A DNA stretch of 8,295 nt from Chloroflexota bacterium (GTDB lineage: Bacteria; Chloroflexota; Dehalococcoidia; Lucifugimonadales; Australimonadaceae): contig JAPPFU010000016.1 of the NCBI GenBank assembly GCA_028875085.1, positions 1 through 8,295 on the forward strand, given 5' to 3'. A program made the translations under genes and the position numbers. The notes under the pieces are model-generated. The model did no database searches, had not been told where the DNA came from, and worked only from the letters and a program-made list of their open reading frames with translations. Positions 1 through 5,642 of this stretch are shown here, in pieces. How positions within the stretch are numbered: the stretch's first letter is position 1; each line of letters opens with the position of its first letter.

Positions 1-21
1 TTGGGGCGGCGGCTGGCCTAG
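1..21 (+). CDS. Possible 3' end of an upstream gene
   Basis: Reading from base 1 gives six codons and then a TAG at 19-21. This stop overlaps the start of the AGGAGGA ribosome-binding site of the next gene, a spacing typical of co-transcribed genes. Too little is present to identify a product, and the frame choice is a guess based on this spacing. Confidence 0.3.
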   Translation: MGRRLA

Positions 22-32
22 GAGGAGCGCGT

Positions 33-953
33 ATGGCGGAGATCAAGACGGTGGGGTTCGTAGGCACGGGCATCATGGGCGCGCCGATGGCGCGCAACAC
101 GGCCAAGGCCGGCTTCAACGTGCTCGCCTATAACCGCACGCGCGCCAAGGCGGAGGCGCTGGGGGGGCACGGCGTCCGCGTCGCCGACTCCGTCGCCGAG
201 GTCGGCGCGGAGGCCGACGCGGTGGTCGTGATGGTTCCCGATACGCCCGACGTGCTCGAGGTGGTCGAGGGACCCGGCGGCCTGGCGGAGGCGATGCGGC
301 CTGGCAGCGTCCTCGTCGATATGAGCAGCATCTCGCCCGGCGCTACGCGCGAACTTTCCGCGCGTCTGGCCGAGCGGGGCATCGCGATGCTGGACGCGCC
401 GGTGAGCGGCGGCTCGTGGGGCGCGGAGCAGGGCACGCTGGCCATCATGGTGGGCGGCGAGGCGGCGGCGGTGGAGCGCATGATGCCCGTCTTCGAGGCG
501 ATGGGGCAGCGCGTTACGCACATGGGGCCTTCGGGGATGGGGCAGACGACCAAGCTGGTCAATCAGATACTGGTGGCCGGGACGGTGTCGGCGGTGGCGG
601 AGGCGCTGGTGTTCGCGGCGGCGCACGGCGCCGATCTGGAGCGCACGATCGAGGCGGTGGGCGCGGGCGCGGCGGGCTCGTGGCAGCTCGCCAACCTCGG
701 CCCGCGCATGGCGCGTGGCGACTTCGCGCCCGGCTTCATGGTGCGCCTCCAGCAGAAGGACCTGCGCCTGATTCTGGAGGCGGCGGACGAGCGGCGCGTG
801 CCGCTGGCCGTAACCGGCGTCGCGCGGGCGCTCTTCACCGCGTTGGAGGCGGCCGGACTCGGCGAAGAAGGGACGCAGGCGATTATCAAGGCGGTCGAGC
901 GCCAGGCCAACCTGACGGCGCGTCAGGCGCCGGGGGACGCGGCCAAGCAATAG
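33..953 (+). CDS. NAD(P)-dependent beta-hydroxyacid dehydrogenase (3-hydroxyisobutyrate dehydrogenase / tartronate-semialdehyde reductase family)
   Basis: This 306-residue protein has the full plan of the beta-hydroxyacid dehydrogenase family, cytosolic enzymes that interconvert 3-hydroxyacids and semialdehydes with NAD(P). Near the N-terminus the Rossmann loop reads GFVGTGIMG (residues 8-16), with GxGxxG at 11-16. The substrate-binding motif DAPVSGG lies at 121-127 and is followed by the GTLAIMVGG stretch. The catalytic lysine region GQTTKLVNQ places the likely catalytic Lys at 174 and the partner Asn at 177. KDL at 242-244 matches the conserved C-terminal helical domain. Length is normal for the family (about 290-305). 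The ATG is preceded by AGGAGGA at 20-26 with good spacing. Substrate cannot be told from sequence. The next gene, a GlcG-type protein, mildly favours a glyoxylate/tartronate-semialdehyde role, but 3-hydroxyisobutyrate or succinic-semialdehyde chemistry is equally possible. Confidence 0.92.
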   Translation: MAEIKTVGFVGTGIMGAPMARNTAKAGFNVLAYNRTRAKAEALGGHGVRVADSVAEVGAEADAVVVMVPDTPDVLEVVEGPGGLAEAMRPGSVLVDMSSISPGATRELSARLAERGIAMLDAPVSGGSWGAEQGTLAIMVGGEAAAVERMMPVFEAMGQRVTHMGPSGMGQTTKLVNQILVAGTVSAVAEALVFAAAHGADLERTIEAVGAGAAGSWQLANLGPRMARGDFAPGFMVRLQQKDLRLILEAADERRVPLAVTGVARALFTALEAAGLGEEGTQAIIKAVERQANLTARQAPGDAAKQ

Positions 954-962
954 GCGCTGCGC

Positions 963-971
963 TGCTAGAAT
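963..971 (+). promoter_or_regulatory. Possible extended -10 promoter for the GlcG-like gene
   Basis: TGC-TAGAAT (963-971) matches an extended -10 element (TGn before a good hexamer), about 39 bases upstream of the ATG at 1010. No convincing -35 lies at the expected distance, as is common for extended -10 promoters. It would let the downstream gene be transcribed separately from the dehydrogenase, although read-through across the 56-base gap is also possible. Confidence 0.35.
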
Positions 972-1009
972 GGGCGGCGCAAACCTGCCCGCGTTCGGAG
1001 GGAGCGACG

Positions 1010-1465
1010 ATGCCATACGGTTGGGTTACGGTGGCCGAGGCCCGCGAGTTCTTCAAGTACGTCTGGGAGAAGGCGGAGGAGATGCAGGTGCCCGTCTCCA
1101 TGGCGGTGGTGAACCCGGAAGGGCACCTGATCGCGTTGGAGCGGATGGACGACGCGGGGTGGCTGACGGCGGAGATCGCCTACGCGAAGGCGCACACGGT
1201 GGCGGCCTTCCGCACGATGAGCCCGCGCTTCCCCGACGGGTTGACGATTCGCCGCTGGTTCCAGGAGCGCAACCCGCAGATGATGATCAACTCCGCCATC
1301 GCCACCGGGGGCAAGATCGTGGCGTCGGGCGGCTCGACACCCATCTTCAGGGGCAAGGAGATGATCGGGTGCTTCGGAATATCGGGGGGCACCTCGGAGC
1401 AGGACGAGGTGATGGGGCGCTACGCGCGGGGGAAGATGGGCTGGTCGCCGGAGCCAGCGGAGTGA
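1010..1465 (+). CDS. GlcG/HbpS family (DUF336) heme-binding-like protein
   Basis: This 151-residue protein has the hallmarks of the GlcG/HbpS fold. The strand 'SMAVVNPEGHLIALERMD' spans about 30-47, a helix containing AYAKAHTVAAF follows (58-68), and the signature GCFGISGGTSEQDE lies at 120-133. Family members are small, often octameric proteins. HbpS binds heme, and glcG sits in glycolate-utilisation operons, but the molecular role of most members is unknown. The start is set by GGAGGGA at 997-1003 ahead of the ATG. An open frame extends upstream over the dehydrogenase gene but is out of phase with it and is a shadow. There is no signal peptide, so a cytosolic location is expected. It lies 56 bases after the dehydrogenase on the same strand. 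Family assignment is solid; heme binding itself is not shown by any residue I can point to. Confidence 0.88.
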   Translation: MPYGWVTVAEAREFFKYVWEKAEEMQVPVSMAVVNPEGHLIALERMDDAGWLTAEIAYAKAHTVAAFRTMSPRFPDGLTIRRWFQERNPQMMINSAIATGGKIVASGGSTPIFRGKEMIGCFGISGGTSEQDEVMGRYARGKMGWSPEPAE

Positions 1466-1488
1466 CGCGCCCAGCGCGCCGTCGCACT

Positions 1489-1998
1489 CTATCCGCCGGG
1501 CAGCGAGCGCTTCTCCATCGATTCGACGGCGCGGGTAACGATGAGCGCCAGCAGTACGCCGAGCAGCAGCGCGAGGAGGCTTGCGCCGGCCTGGCGCGCC
1601 CGCGCCGGGTGCCCGAACGGCGCCGCGTGGGGCGCGTGGGGCTCGCCGCCGTTGACGGCCTCTTGGAGGTAGGGCCGGCCCTCGCTCCCGTAGGCGTCCT
1701 CGTAGCTGCGGACGAGGCTGTCGGCGACGGAGCGCAGGAACGCCGCGCGGTCCATCTGCGGGCGGTAGCGGTACGCGCGCCCGTCCAGTTCGCGGACGAG
1801 CAGTTCTTTCTCCACCAGCCGGTTCAGGACGGTCATCACCGTCTTGTAGTTGTGCCCGTCGTCGAGGCGGTCGCAAATGTCTTGGACGGAGAGGCGGTCT
1901 GGCGTGCCCCACAGGAGATTCATCAGGCGCGCCTCGAGCGCGCCCAGCACCCGGGGCGCGCGCCGGAGGTCGGTCTGTTCCGTTTGTTCCTCGGCCAT
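1489..1998 (-). CDS. BlaI/MecI/CopY-type winged-helix repressor with a C-terminal membrane segment
   Basis: The 169-residue product begins with a BlaI/MecI-type winged helix. 'LGALEARLMNLLW' (18-30) is helix 1, 'LSVQDICDRL' (36-45) is helix 2, and 'YKTVMTVLNRLVEKELLVRE' (51-70) is the recognition helix and start of the wing, with the wing at 'DGRAYRYRP' (72-80). Residues 82-112 would be the dimerisation helices. Classic members end near 120-130 residues and are soluble. This one continues through a His/Pro/Ala-rich linker (about 116-135) into a strongly hydrophobic run at 138-155 (ASLLALLLGVLLALIV) and a short basic tail. That suggests a tail-anchored, membrane-tethered repressor. No BlaR/MecR-type sensor protease is visible nearby, and the target is unknown; the gene is divergent from ffh. 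The ATG at 1998 is chosen because the wing-helix alignment starts there and GGGAG lies upstream. An in-frame extension to 2493 crosses ffh and is a shadow. Confidence 0.88.
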   Translation of the reverse strand: MAEEQTEQTDLRRAPRVLGALEARLMNLLWGTPDRLSVQDICDRLDDGHNYKTVMTVLNRLVEKELLVRELDGRAYRYRPQMDRAAFLRSVADSLVRSYEDAYGSEGRPYLQEAVNGGEPHAPHAAPFGHPARARQAGASLLALLLGVLLALIVTRAVESMEKRSLPGG

Positions 1999-2035
1999 AG
2001 CGCCGCTCTCCCGCCGGTGGACTGCGCCGAAGGCA

Positions 2036-2064
2036 ACGCTATGCACGGCTCCGCCGCGTGTCAA
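2036..2064 (-). promoter_or_regulatory. Probable sigma70-type promoter of the BlaI-like gene
   Basis: On the minus strand a perfect -35 TTGACA (2064-2059) is followed after 17 bases by TAGCGT (2041-2036), which keeps the T-A---T positions of a -10. Transcription would start near 2029, giving a leader of about 30 bases before the ATG at 1998. The -35 lies inside the loop of an inverted repeat (2052-2070). I see no equally clear promoter for ffh on the other strand. Confidence 0.5.
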
Positions 2065-2070
2065 GCGGCG
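2052..2070. repeat. Inverted repeat around the -35 of the BlaI-like gene (candidate operator)
   Basis: CGCCGC (2052-2057) and GCGGCG (2065-2070) form a perfect six-base inverted repeat separated by seven bases that hold the TTGACA of the minus-strand promoter. Its position would suit an autoregulatory operator. It does not resemble the TACA/TGTA-type sites of staphylococcal BlaI/MecI, and short GC repeats are frequent in GC-rich DNA, so this is weak. Confidence 0.25.
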
Positions 2071-2089
2071 CGCGCGGCCTGAGGGAGCG

Positions 2090-3433
2090 ATGTTCGACAA
2101 CCTGACCGACAAGCTCAGCGCTGCCTTCGCCAAACTCAACGGCAAGGGGCGCCTCACCGACGCCGACGTCGACCAGGCGCTGCGCGAGGTGCGCCTCGCG
2201 CTGCTGGAGGCGGACGTCAACTTCCGCGTCGCCCGCGAGGTGGTCGGGCGCATCCGCGAGCGCGCCGTGGGCGGAGAGGCGCTGCGCGGCGTCGCGCCGG
2301 GGCAGCAGGTCGTCAAGATTGTCCACGACGAGTTGGTGGAGTTGCTGGGCGGCTCGGCCGCCGCCCTCCGCCCCTCTCCCGCGCAGCCAAGCGTGGCGCT
2401 GATGGTGGGCTTGCAAGGCTCCGGCAAGACGACAACCGCTGCTAAGCTGGCGCTACACCTGCGCAAGCGCGAGAACCAGCGCGCGCTGCTCATCGCCGCC
2501 GACCTGCGCCGCCCCGCCGCGATGGACCAGTTGGAGGCGCTGGGGCGGCAGATCGACGTGCCCGTCTACCGCGAGAAGGCCAAGCCCGACGAGGCGGCGA
2601 AGGTGGCCGCCAACGGCGTCAAGCGCGCCAAGGAGATGGGCGCGGCGTGGGCGATCGTGGACACGGGCGGCCGCATGCACGTCGACGCAGAGTTGATGGC
2701 GGAGTTGGAGGCGGTCAAGCGCCAGCTCTCCCCCGCCGAGGTGCTGCTGGTCGTCGACGCGATGATGGGGCAGGACGCCGTCAACGCCGCCCACGAGTTC
2801 CACGAGCGCCTCGGACTGACGGGACTCATCCTGTCCAAGTTGGACGGCGACGCGCGCGGCGGAGCGGCGCTCACCGTTACCCAGACCACGGGCGTCCCCA
2901 TCAAGTTCGCCGGCGTAGGCGAGCGCCCCGACGCCCTCGAACCCTTCCACCCGGAGCGCATGGCCTCGCGCATCCTCGGCATGGGCGACGTGCTAACGCT
3001 GGTGGAGCGCGCGCAGGAGCAGGTGGACGAGGAGCAGGCGGCCGAGTTGGAGCGGCGGATGCGGCGCGCCGAGTTCGACCTGGAGGACTTCCTCCAGCAG
3101 TTGCGCCAACTCCAGCGGATGGGGCCGTTGGCGTCGGTGCTGGAGATGGTGCCCGGCTTCCGCGCGATGAAGACGCGCTTGCCCTCCGGCGCTCTCGACG
3201 ACGGGCGCCTCAAGCGTGTTGAGGCCATCATCTGTTCGATGACCGCGTGGGAGCGCCGCAACCCCGACCAGATTAACGGAAGCCGCCGCCGCCGCATCGC
3301 GGTCGGCAGCGGCGTCAACCCCTCCGACGTGAACCAACTTCTCGGCCAGTTCCGCCAGACGCAGAAGATGATGAAGCAGCTGGCCTCGGGCAAGCGCGGC
3401 GGGCTCCCCAACATCGGCCTGCAGACGCGGTAG
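2090..3433 (+). CDS. ffh: Signal recognition particle protein Ffh (SRP54)
   Basis: This 447-residue GTPase binds 4.5S/SRP RNA and signal sequences and delivers ribosome-nascent-chain complexes to FtsY at the membrane. The N domain is about 1-95. The G domain shows the P-loop GLQGSGKTTT (108-117), DLRRPAA (138-144), DTGGR (191-195), SKLDGDARGG (249-258) and the closing loop GVGERPDALEPF (275-286). The M domain follows from about 325, with the methionine-rich 'MKTRL' finger-loop region. The RNA-binding helix-turn-helix carries SRRRRIAVGSG (398-408), and a Met-rich tail QKMMKQL follows at 425-431. Two GTPase motifs differ slightly from the common forms DTAGR and TKLDGDARGG. Length is normal. The ATG follows GAGGGAG at 2081-2087; the open frame continues upstream over the BlaI-like gene, but the protein starts MFDNLTDKLS as expected for Ffh. 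No SRP RNA gene was recognised in the window. Confidence 0.97.
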   Translation: MFDNLTDKLSAAFAKLNGKGRLTDADVDQALREVRLALLEADVNFRVAREVVGRIRERAVGGEALRGVAPGQQVVKIVHDELVELLGGSAAALRPSPAQPSVALMVGLQGSGKTTTAAKLALHLRKRENQRALLIAADLRRPAAMDQLEALGRQIDVPVYREKAKPDEAAKVAANGVKRAKEMGAAWAIVDTGGRMHVDAELMAELEAVKRQLSPAEVLLVVDAMMGQDAVNAAHEFHERLGLTGLILSKLDGDARGGAALTVTQTTGVPIKFAGVGERPDALEPFHPERMASRILGMGDVLTLVERAQEQVDEEQAAELERRMRRAEFDLEDFLQQLRQLQRMGPLASVLEMVPGFRAMKTRLPSGALDDGRLKRVEAIICSMTAWERRNPDQINGSRRRRIAVGSGVNPSDVNQLLGQFRQTQKMMKQLASGKRGGLPNIGLQTR

Positions 3434-3447
3434 CGGGGGCTACCCGC
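3427..3447. terminator. Hairpin shared by two convergent stop codons
   Basis: GGTAGC (3429-3434) and GCTACC (3439-3444) pair around a GGGG loop, with two more outer pairs possible if C3445 is bulged. The left arm includes the ffh TAG and the right arm includes the nitroreductase stop (CTA on the plus strand). There is no T-tract on either side, so intrinsic termination is doubtful. It may simply separate or stabilise the two convergent transcript ends. Confidence 0.3.
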
Positions 3448-4072
3448 CGCCGTCTAGGTTGCCCCAGCGGTTCCAGTGGGCGACCTCGCTGAGGGGCTTA
3501 CGCGTCGTCTTGCCGTAGCGCTCCTTGTCGGGGTAGCCGAGGGGGATGAGCGCCAGCGGGTGGACGTTCTCCGGAAGGCCAAGCAGCTCCTTGACCGGGC
3601 CGGGGTCGCGCAGGGCGAGCGTTGTCAGCACCGCACCCACACCCAGGCCGCGCGCGGCGAGCAGCATGTTCTGGACGGCGGGGAAGATGGAGGACGCGCC
3701 GGTGGACGGCGGGTCGGTCGAGCCCTCCGGCTGCACGAGGCAGGGGAAGATGACGGCGGTGACCGTCTCGAACTTGTCCACTAGGGGCTTGAGGCGGGGG
3801 AAGGGGGGCTCGTCGCCCGGCTTGAGGTTGGCGACGGCGCGGTCGTACATCGGGGCGAACTGCGCCTTCGCGTGCGTTGCGATGGTTGCGATGGCGCCGC
3901 TGTCCGTAACGGCGACGAACGCCCACGGCTGGCGGTTGCCTCCGCTGGGCGCCTTCGTCCCCGCCTCGATGATGCGGCGCAGCGTCTCCTCGCTCACCGG
4001 CTCCGTCGTGTAGCTGCGGATCGCCCGCTGCGAGTAGATGGCTTCGAACAGTCCTATCTCCTGATTGGCCAT
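3440..4072 (-). CDS. Nitroreductase-family flavoprotein (FMN, NAD(P)H-dependent)
   Basis: The 210-residue protein has the classic nitroreductase pattern. An FMN-phosphate-binding stretch RAIRSYTTEPV (16-26) and the isoalloxazine-binding APSGGNRQPW (41-50) lie near the N-terminus. A central helix region, GASSIFPAVQNMLLAARGLG (125-144), is followed by the C-terminal PLGYPDKERYGKTTRKP segment (177-193). Such enzymes are cytosolic FMN homodimers that reduce nitroaromatics, quinones or related substrates with NAD(P)H; the natural substrate cannot be read from sequence. Length is normal and no residue of the visible motifs is missing. The ATG is well supported by GAGGAG five bases upstream on the minus strand. 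It converges on ffh with a six-base gap and is divergent from the LexA-box gene at 4252, separated by 179 bases. The LexA boxes lie more than 130 bases from its start, so co-regulation is not indicated. Confidence 0.93.
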   Translation of the reverse strand: MANQEIGLFEAIYSQRAIRSYTTEPVSEETLRRIIEAGTKAPSGGNRQPWAFVAVTDSGAIATIATHAKAQFAPMYDRAVANLKPGDEPPFPRLKPLVDKFETVTAVIFPCLVQPEGSTDPPSTGASSIFPAVQNMLLAARGLGVGAVLTTLALRDPGPVKELLGLPENVHPLALIPLGYPDKERYGKTTRKPLSEVAHWNRWGNLDGGG

Positions 4073-4192
4073 AAGCGCTCCTCGGCGTGGGGGATGGCGG
4101 TCGCGCCAAGTCTACCCGAACGCTTCGGAGCGGCGGCGCCCCGCCCGCGGCAAGGCCGAATCGCGAATCCGTAGAAATCCGCGCCCAGGGAC

Positions 4193-4222
4193 TTGACACG
4201 ATTAGAACGCCAGTTCTATTAT
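4193..4222 (+). promoter_or_regulatory. Strong sigma70-type promoter of the terminase-like gene
   Basis: A perfect -35 TTGACA (4193-4198) is separated by 18 bases from TATTAT (4217-4222), which matches the -10 consensus at five of six positions. The predicted transcription start is near 4229, giving a leader of about 22 bases before the ATG at 4252. This is the best promoter match in the window. It overlaps LexA box 1 and sits just ahead of LexA box 2. Confidence 0.8.
4203..4218. promoter_or_regulatory. LexA (SOS) box 1, within the promoter
   Basis: TAGAAC-GCCA-GTTCTA is a palindrome with six-base arms whose core GAACGCCAGTTC (4205-4216) exactly matches the Gram-positive-type LexA half-site pattern GAAC-N4-GTTC. 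It fills the spacer between -35 and -10 and overlaps the first bases of the -10, an ideal repressing position. From memory, published work reported that Dehalococcoides LexA recognises this Gram-positive motif, which fits a Chloroflexota host. Confidence 0.75.
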
Positions 4223-4232
4223 GCCGAAAACA

Positions 4233-4244
4233 GAACAGGTGTTC
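4233..4244. promoter_or_regulatory. LexA (SOS) box 2, over the transcript start and ribosome-binding site
   Basis: GAACAGGTGTTC is a second exact GAAC-N4-GTTC site, 28 bases downstream of box 1, and its inner bases follow the Gram-positive consensus RNRY. It lies just after the predicted transcription start and ends eight bases before the ATG. The AGGTG inside it (4237-4241) is the only Shine-Dalgarno-like stretch before the start codon. Reading the window I found no other exact match to this pattern. Confidence 0.75.
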
Positions 4245-4251
4245 CGAAGAC

Positions 4252-5589
4252 ATGCGCGCTCTCACCCCATACCAGACGGACATCGCCCGCGCCGTGCTCG
4301 CCAGCGTCCTGAAGGAGCAAGGCCGCCTCTTCACGGTGGAGATGGCCCGCGGCGCAGGCGCCCGCGAACTCTCCGCCCAGCTCGAACTGCTGCTTCTCAC
4401 CCTCGGCGTCCACGCGGGCGCGCGGATGGTCAAGGTAGTCCCTCCCGGCGACTGCAGCCACGCGCTGCGCCTGGTGGAGCGGCTGGAGGCGCGCGCGCAG
4501 CCGCACGTCTATCTGCGGGAGGCGGGCATGGTGCGCGCCGGGCGCGCGGAGCAGCGCTTCGTCTCGCCCGACGACCTCGAGAACCTGCCCCCGCGCGTCT
4601 CGCTGATCGAGGTGGCGGACGCGGAGCGCTGGACGACCGCCTTCTTCGAGGAGCGCGTGCTGCCGCTAGCCCAGGCGTCGGGCGCGACGCTCGTTCTCTA
4701 CGGCAGGCCGTGGAACGGCGGCACGTGGTTCGAGAGGACGAAGCAGGCCAACGAGGAGGCCGAGCGCTCTGGAGGCCCCGTCCTCCACTTCCGCGTGGCG
4801 CGCCAGGCCGCCGCCGCCCACCTGCCCGGCTACGGCGCCGCCGCACTGCGTGAGACGGCGCGCCTGGGCGGCGACGACTTCCGCATCGCGTCCGGCCTCG
4901 AACTCCGCCCTATGGCGGCGCTGTCGCCGCTCCTCACCGCCGCGCAGGAGATCGCCGCCGCCGGAACGTTCCGCCGCCAGCGCGTGCCCGTCGCGGGCGT
5001 CTCCTACGCCGCGTCGGTCAACGTGACGCGCCTGCCCCAACCGCGAACGGCGCCCTCCCTCTTGGCCGAGGCCGAGGCGTCCGCCGTCGCCACCATCGCC
5101 GTCCACTGCCCCGGCGGAGGCCAGGCGCGGGTGGTGGAGCACCTGCTGTTCCACGCCTCCGACGAGGCGGGACTGGCGTGGCGGCTGGCCAAGGCGCTGC
5201 GCGGCGTATGGCGCTGCTCCCGCGTCGCCGTGGCGCTCCCCGCCCACGGAGGCGAACCCGCCCGCGCTATGCGCAAGATGCTGACGCAGGCGATCGGCGC
5301 GGAGGCGCTGACCTGGCCGCGCGTCCCGGCGGACGCGGAGCTGCTGGCCCTCGCCGACGCGGTGGAGCAGGGACGTGTCTCCGTCTACGCCGACGACGCC
5401 TCCCCGGAGCGGCGCGCGCTGACGCACGAACTGCGCGAGGCGCGGGTGGAGCGCCGGGACGACGGGACGCTCGGCGTGCGCCTCCCGTCGGGCAGCGCGG
5501 GGATGCTCGAAGGATTAGCCCTGCTGGCGGCGGACGCGCGCCTCCGGCGGGGCGTGGAGCGCGAACAGGCGCTCGCCCGCGCCTCGTAG
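4252..5589 (+). CDS. Degenerate phage-terminase-large-subunit-like protein under a LexA-type promoter; function unknown
   Basis: The 445-residue protein follows, block by block, the terminase-like pattern I remember from Chloroflexota and phages. It has LTPYQTDIARAVL (4-16), a Walker A position ARGAGARELSA (32-42), a Walker B position SLIEVADAER (117-126), a motif III-like LYGRPW (149-154), and a C-terminal RNase H-like part with VVEHLLFH (294-301), VWRCSRVAVAL (319-329) and GLALLAADA (421-429). In active relatives the Walker A lysine falls where Ala37 stands, and the Walker B Asp-Glu where Ala122-Asp123 stand. The three nuclease acids fall near Ser251, Ala328 and Ala416/Gly417. All appear lost while the frame stays intact over 1.3 kb, suggesting a retained pseudoenzyme rather than decay. 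The ATG is downstream of the promoter; longer in-frame starts precede it and are excluded. Base composition matches its neighbours. The gene is certain; the terminase relationship is inference without a search. Confidence 0.75.
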   Translation: MRALTPYQTDIARAVLASVLKEQGRLFTVEMARGAGARELSAQLELLLLTLGVHAGARMVKVVPPGDCSHALRLVERLEARAQPHVYLREAGMVRAGRAEQRFVSPDDLENLPPRVSLIEVADAERWTTAFFEERVLPLAQASGATLVLYGRPWNGGTWFERTKQANEEAERSGGPVLHFRVARQAAAAHLPGYGAAALRETARLGGDDFRIASGLELRPMAALSPLLTAAQEIAAAGTFRRQRVPVAGVSYAASVNVTRLPQPRTAPSLLAEAEASAVATIAVHCPGGGQARVVEHLLFHASDEAGLAWRLAKALRGVWRCSRVAVALPAHGGEPARAMRKMLTQAIGAEALTWPRVPADAELLALADAVEQGRVSVYADDASPERRALTHELREARVERRDDGTLGVRLPSGSAGMLEGLALLAADARLRRGVEREQALARAS

Positions 5590-5642
5590 GGCGCACCCGG
5601 CAACGAAGCGGAGAAGGACGAACCAAGCAGGAGGTTACGGAG

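Noticed and set aside
18..1016. Long minus-strand open frame (332 codons) opposite the dehydrogenase
   Set aside because: It is an Arg/His/Pro-rich shadow typical of high-GC antisense frames, with no recognisable domain, and lies opposite a well-supported gene.
1466..1488. Terminator between the GlcG-like gene and the BlaI-like gene
   Set aside because: The 22-base gap is GC-rich, but I could not build a stem longer than a few pairs and there is no T-run.
1999..2493. N-terminal extension of the BlaI-like frame across the ffh start
   Set aside because: The winged-helix family begins at the Met at 1998, the promoter at 2036-2064 lies downstream of any longer start, and the extension is antisense to ffh.
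4087..4251. Earlier in-frame start for the terminase-like protein
   Set aside because: The promoter and both LexA boxes lie inside this stretch, and the family-like sequence begins at the Met at 4252.
4974..4983. GGAACGTTCC as a third LexA site
   Set aside because: GAAC and GTTC overlap into GAACGTTC with no four-base spacer, and it lies in mid-gene.
4666..5427. Minus-strand open frame of 253 codons inside the terminase-like gene
   Set aside because: Composition is that of an antisense shadow (Gly/Arg/His-rich) with no motif, and there is no ribosome-binding site or promoter of note.
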